The notes under the pieces: generated by a model | Told to the model about the DNA's origin: nothing | Seen by the model: the letters and a program-made list of their open reading frames with translations, nothing else | The model's database searches: none | Shown here: in pieces, positions 31,992 to 34,341 of the stretch | Position numbering within the stretch: position 1 is the stretch's first letter | Layout of the letters: the number at the start of each line of letters is the position of its first letter | Made by a program: the position numbers and the translations under genes | Assembly: GCA_030706455.1 (NCBI GenBank) | Contig: JAUZOL010000020.1 | Span: 1 to 34,341 of the forward strand | From: Bacteroidota bacterium | GTDB lineage: Bacteria; Bacteroidota; Bacteroidia; Bacteroidales; Paludibacteraceae | DNA: 34,341 nt | Direction of reading: 5' to 3'

Positions 31992-32011
31992 TTTTTTGAA
32001 CTTGTAAAGTC

Positions 32012-32042
32012 TTTGTAAATTCGCCAAATAGAGCTATCTTTG
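32012..32042 (+). promoter_or_regulatory. Promoter of efp
   Basis: TTTG (32012-32015) and TATCTTTG (32035-32042) are exactly 19 bases apart, the best promoter match in the window. The predicted leader is roughly 90 bases. Confidence 0.75.
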
Positions 32043-32141
32043 TCGTCCAAATCCGATTAATTTCAATAACCAATAGTAACCTGATATCAAACTATATAGA
32101 TTTGACAGGACGCTAACAATATCAAACTACAGTAACCTTTT

Positions 32142-32705
32142 ATGGCAACAACAGCTGACTTTAGAAATGGAATGTGCCTCGATATGGAGGGCCAATTTTA
32201 CTTCATAGTTGAATTTCTTCACGTAAAACCGGGTAAAGGTCCGGCTTTCGTTCGTACAAAACTGAAAAACGTACAAACTGGTCGTGTTATTGACAAAACT
32301 TTCAACTCCGGTGTAAAAGTAGAAGAAGTGCGTATCGAACGCCGTCCGTATCAATACCTCTATCAGGACGATATGGGCTACAACTTCATGAACAACGAGA
32401 CATTTGAACAAATTTCCATTCAGAAATCATTAATCAATGGCGTTGACTTTTTGAAAGAAGGCGAATCTGTTGAAGTAGTAACACATGCAGAATCAGAAAC
32501 TGTTTTGTACGCCGACGTTGCAACTCATGTCGTATTGCAGATTACCTACACAGAACCTGGTCTGAAAGGCGATACCGCCACTAACACATTGAAACCGGCT
32601 ACCGTTGAAACAGGTGCTACCGTTCGTGTTCCTCTGTTTATCGAAACAGGAGAAAAGATCAAGGTTGATACCCGTGACGGTTCATACGTAGAAAGAGCAA
32701 AATAA
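32142..32705 (+). CDS. efp: Translation elongation factor P
   Basis: EF-P binds between the P and E sites and rescues ribosomes stalled at polyproline. The 187-residue protein has the three-domain layout: KOW-like domain I with loop [15 protein letters not shown], where K32 is the tip residue; domain II with [21 protein letters not shown]; and domain III with [46 protein letters not shown], the EF-P signature. The tip is lysine, so modification may follow the EpmA-type or another lysine route; no modifying enzyme is in the window. It has its own promoter and terminator. Confidence 0.98.
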   Translation: MATTADFRNGMCLDMEGQFYFIVEFLHVKPGKGPAFVRTKLKNVQTGRVIDKTFNSGVKVEEVRIERRPYQYLYQDDMGYNFMNNETFEQISIQKSLINGVDFLKEGESVEVVTHAESETVLYADVATHVVLQITYTEPGLKGDTATNTLKPATVETGATVRVPLFIETGEKIKVDTRDGSYVERAK

Positions 32706-32723
32706 TTGCCATACAAAATTATC

Positions 32724-32766
32724 ATAAGGCAGGGAGCTGATGTTCAGCCTCCTGCCTTATTTTTTT
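32724..32766 (+). terminator. Terminator after efp
   Basis: ATAAGGCAGG (32724-32733) pairs with CCTGCCTTAT (32751-32760), with an inner GCTGA/TCAGC stem and a T-run to 32766. The rest of the 32706-33027 gap is AT-rich and holds the promoter of the next gene. Confidence 0.92.
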
Positions 32767-32967
32767 GCTTCCACCCAAACAAAGCACATATCTCTCCTGC
32801 AAAAGTGACCAATACAATTCATCATTTTTTATGAAGATGGAATAGCAAACCTTATTTTTTGCCTTATTTTTGCAAACTGAAACTAGGCTTGTGTAATCCT
32901 CAAACTCTGGCGCCCACAATAAAACATAAGCAATTAATTATCAAAGCATAAAGAGAAAAACAAACAG

Positions 32968-32975
32968 TATTTTTG
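32968..32975 (+). promoter_or_regulatory. -7 promoter box for the OmpA-like lipoprotein
   Basis: TATTTTTG matches the consensus, 52 bases before the ATG at 33028. An identical box at 32865-32872 is an alternative. Neither has a clear -33 partner. Confidence 0.4.
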
Positions 32976-33027
32976 CAAAAACACAAAGATGCAAAAACAA
33001 AAAAAACATCAATTAATTTATATTACA

Positions 33028-33720
33028 ATGAAAAAATCAAATGTAATTATTTCGTTAGCTCTTTGTGGAGCTATTCTAGTGTCTGGTTGTGCAAGCATGA
33101 GCAATACTGCTAAAGGCGGACTTCTTGGCGGTGGTGCAGGTGCCGCACTTGGCGCTGGCGTAGGCGCGTTGTTCGGGAAAGGCAAAGGCGCGATTATCGG
33201 TGCTGCAGTTGGTACTGCCGTTGGTGCCACTACCGGTGTAATCATCGGCAAGAAAATGGACAAACAAAAAGAAGAGCTGGCAAAAATACAGGGTGCTCAG
33301 GTTGAAACCGTAAAAGACGCAAACAATCTCGAAGCTATCAAAGTAACTTTCGCTGAAGGAATCCTGTTCAGCACCGGTAAAAGTACCCTCAGCACTTCTT
33401 CCAAAGATGCTCTTACAAAATTTGCTGCTTCATTGAAGAACAATGCTCAAACTGACGTTACCATCTACGGATATACAGACAATACCGGAAGTTTGGCACT
33501 TAACCAGCGCTTATCACAAGAACGTGCCAATGCGGTTGGACAATACCTCAACAACAGTGGTATCGAAAGTGCTCGTCTTTCAACAATTGGTAAAGCATGG
33601 GACAATCCTGTAGCTGACAACAGCACTGCAGCAGGCCGTGCTCAAAACCGTCGCGTAGAAGTTTTCATCTCTGCTAACTCTACTATGATTCAACAAGCTA
33701 ACGAGGGCACATTGAAATAA
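33028..33720 (+). CDS. OmpA-family lipoprotein with glycine-zipper segment
   Basis: The 230-residue protein starts at ATG 33028 with a lipoprotein signal, MKKSNVIISLALCGAILVSGC, with lipidation at C21. Residues about 30-76 form a glycine zipper (GGLLGGGAGAALGAGVGALFG, AIIGAAVGTAVGATTGVIIGKK) that may insert in or span the membrane. After a short charged linker, the OmpA C-terminal domain (about 105-222) has the peptidoglycan-binding pattern: FAEGILFSTGKSTLS, VTIYGYTDNTG, LNQRLSQERANAVGQYL and GRAQNRRVEVFI, with the conserved D and R that hold diaminopimelate. It resembles E. coli YiaD and probably ties the outer membrane to the cell wall. The upstream extension to 32989 lacks a signal peptide and is rejected. 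Confidence 0.93.
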   Translation: MKKSNVIISLALCGAILVSGCASMSNTAKGGLLGGGAGAALGAGVGALFGKGKGAIIGAAVGTAVGATTGVIIGKKMDKQKEELAKIQGAQVETVKDANNLEAIKVTFAEGILFSTGKSTLSTSSKDALTKFAASLKNNAQTDVTIYGYTDNTGSLALNQRLSQERANAVGQYLNNSGIESARLSTIGKAWDNPVADNSTAAGRAQNRRVEVFISANSTMIQQANEGTLK

Positions 33721-33739
33721 ACCGAACGTTTGCAACATA

Positions 33740-33779
33740 AAAAAGCGGTCGTTTTGCTTATGCAGAACGACCGCTTTTT
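33740..33779. terminator. Bidirectional terminator between convergent genes
   Basis: AAAAAGCGGTCGTT (33740-33753) pairs perfectly with AACGACCGCTTTTT (33766-33779) around a 12-base loop. It has A/T runs suitable for both strands. Confidence 0.92.
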
Positions 33780-33800
33780 GTATGCTTGAAAATTGATTTT

Positions 33801-34341
33801 TCAATTCATAAATTCATCCACTTTTTGCTGCATTTCAGCAAGCAACGGAGCATTGGAAGCTATAATTTCACCCCCGAACAGATAACTTTCTCCTCGGTTG
33901 AAATCCGCAATCTTTCCTCCGGCCTGTTGCACGATAAACGCACCGGCAGCAACATCCCAGGGCTTCAGATCGTATTCAAAGAATGCATCGAAACGACCGC
34001 AGGCCACGTAAGCCAAATCGGTCGCAGCAGAACCCAGACGACGTACGCCACGGGCTTCTGTCATCGACCACTTTAACAACCCCATGTAATTGTCGAGTTG
34101 TGAGAAGTTGGAATAAGGAAAACCCGTTGCCAACAAAGCATCGTGCATATCCGAAGTTTTCGAAACGTGAATCTCGTCGCCATTCAGGTACGCTTTACTG
34201 CCCTTCCAGGCAAAAAAACACTCATCGCGGCAAATTTCGTAGACCACACCGAGCACCAGTTCTTCTCCTTCGAGCAATCCGATGCTGACGGCATAAACCG
34301 GTACGCCCTGAATAAAGTTGGTGGTACCGTCCAACGGATCG
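33801..34341 (-). CDS. Inositol monophosphatase family protein, 5' end beyond the window
   Basis: The frame runs off the right edge. The last bases encode D-P-L-D-G-T-T, followed by NFIQGVPVYAVSIGL, the metal-binding DPLDGTTNF motif of this family. Downstream are RRLGSAATDLAYVACGRFDAFFE and LKPWDVAAGAFIVQQAGGKI, the second signature (WDxAAG). The family dephosphorylates inositol monophosphates and related sugar or nucleotide phosphates (SuhB, CysQ-type). The N-terminal third is missing. ANAPLL-type endings typical of IMPases are present (IIASNAPLLAEMQQ). Subfamily substrate is not resolved. Confidence 0.95.
   Translation of the reverse strand, partial: DPLDGTTNFIQGVPVYAVSIGLLEGEELVLGVVYEICRDECFFAWKGSKAYLNGDEIHVSKTSDMHDALLATGFPYSNFSQLDNYMGLLKWSMTEARGVRRLGSAATDLAYVACGRFDAFFEYDLKPWDVAAGAFIVQQAGGKIADFNRGESYLFGGEIIASNAPLLAEMQQKVDEFMN

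Noticed and set aside
1-34341. tRNA, rRNA, CRISPR array, integrase or transposase genes, riboswitch upstream of ribBA
   Set aside because: I looked for these and saw no supporting sequence in the window.

Overview
The window looks like a chromosomal segment of a Bacteroidota bacterium, most likely of the order Bacteroidales. The signs are a SusC/SusD pair, many promoters with the Bacteroidota -7 box TAnnTTTG (several with a TTG or TTTG about 19-21 bases upstream), almost no Shine-Dalgarno sequences, and family members typical of the group: an LptF/LptG permease, RibBA, a DUF4924-like protein, and a BlaI/M56 pair whose protease carries TonB-plug-like repeats. No rRNA, tRNA, CRISPR array, prophage or intact insertion sequence was seen. 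Both ends cut a gene: an S41 protease at the left and an inositol-monophosphatase-family gene at the right.

Layout. 1-3213: S41 processing protease (-) and a divergent FAD-dependent oxidoreductase (+). 3317-5341: a BlaI-type repressor and an M56 (BlaR1-like) sensor protease, one base apart, behind a palindrome that overlaps their -7 box. 5425-8674: two glycoside hydrolases on the minus strand, a GH28 pectinase-like enzyme with a Tat-type signal and a GH13 amylase with no signal peptide. 8760-11073: a YjbR-like gene, then an AT-rich accessory patch with an unrecognised membrane-anchored protein and a lipoprotein resembling NTF2-fold immunity proteins. Two different families of short hairpins and a GC-rich non-coding block surround the second gene. 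11074-13713: nadB and lgt, closed by a strong terminator. 13714-14247: non-coding but structured DNA. 14248-19088: susC-susD (-), followed upstream by about 1.4 kb with no convincing gene.

20460-25604: lptF-type permease and ribBA (-) with a terminator, and divergent radA-tag (+), where tag starts with TTG directly after the radA stop. 25706-30980: a minus-strand housekeeping run of a DUF4924-like protein, an Hsp15-like S4 protein, a GtrA-like protein, a 2[4Fe-4S] ferredoxin, gcvT, pepT, an unlisted 56-residue protein, and an ECF-like sigma factor. 31270-33720: radC, efp and an OmpA/glycine-zipper lipoprotein (+).

Most genes are ordinary metabolism (NAD, riboflavin, one-carbon units), envelope biogenesis (Lgt, LptF, OmpA lipoprotein) and DNA repair (RadA, Tag, RadC). 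The parts most worth a second look are the BlaI/M56 pair with duplicated TonB-plug-like modules and its operator/promoter overlap, the hairpin-flanked immunity-like gene, the structured DNA and shared ATTTCTAGTC decamers around susCD, and the small gene behind the sigma factor.
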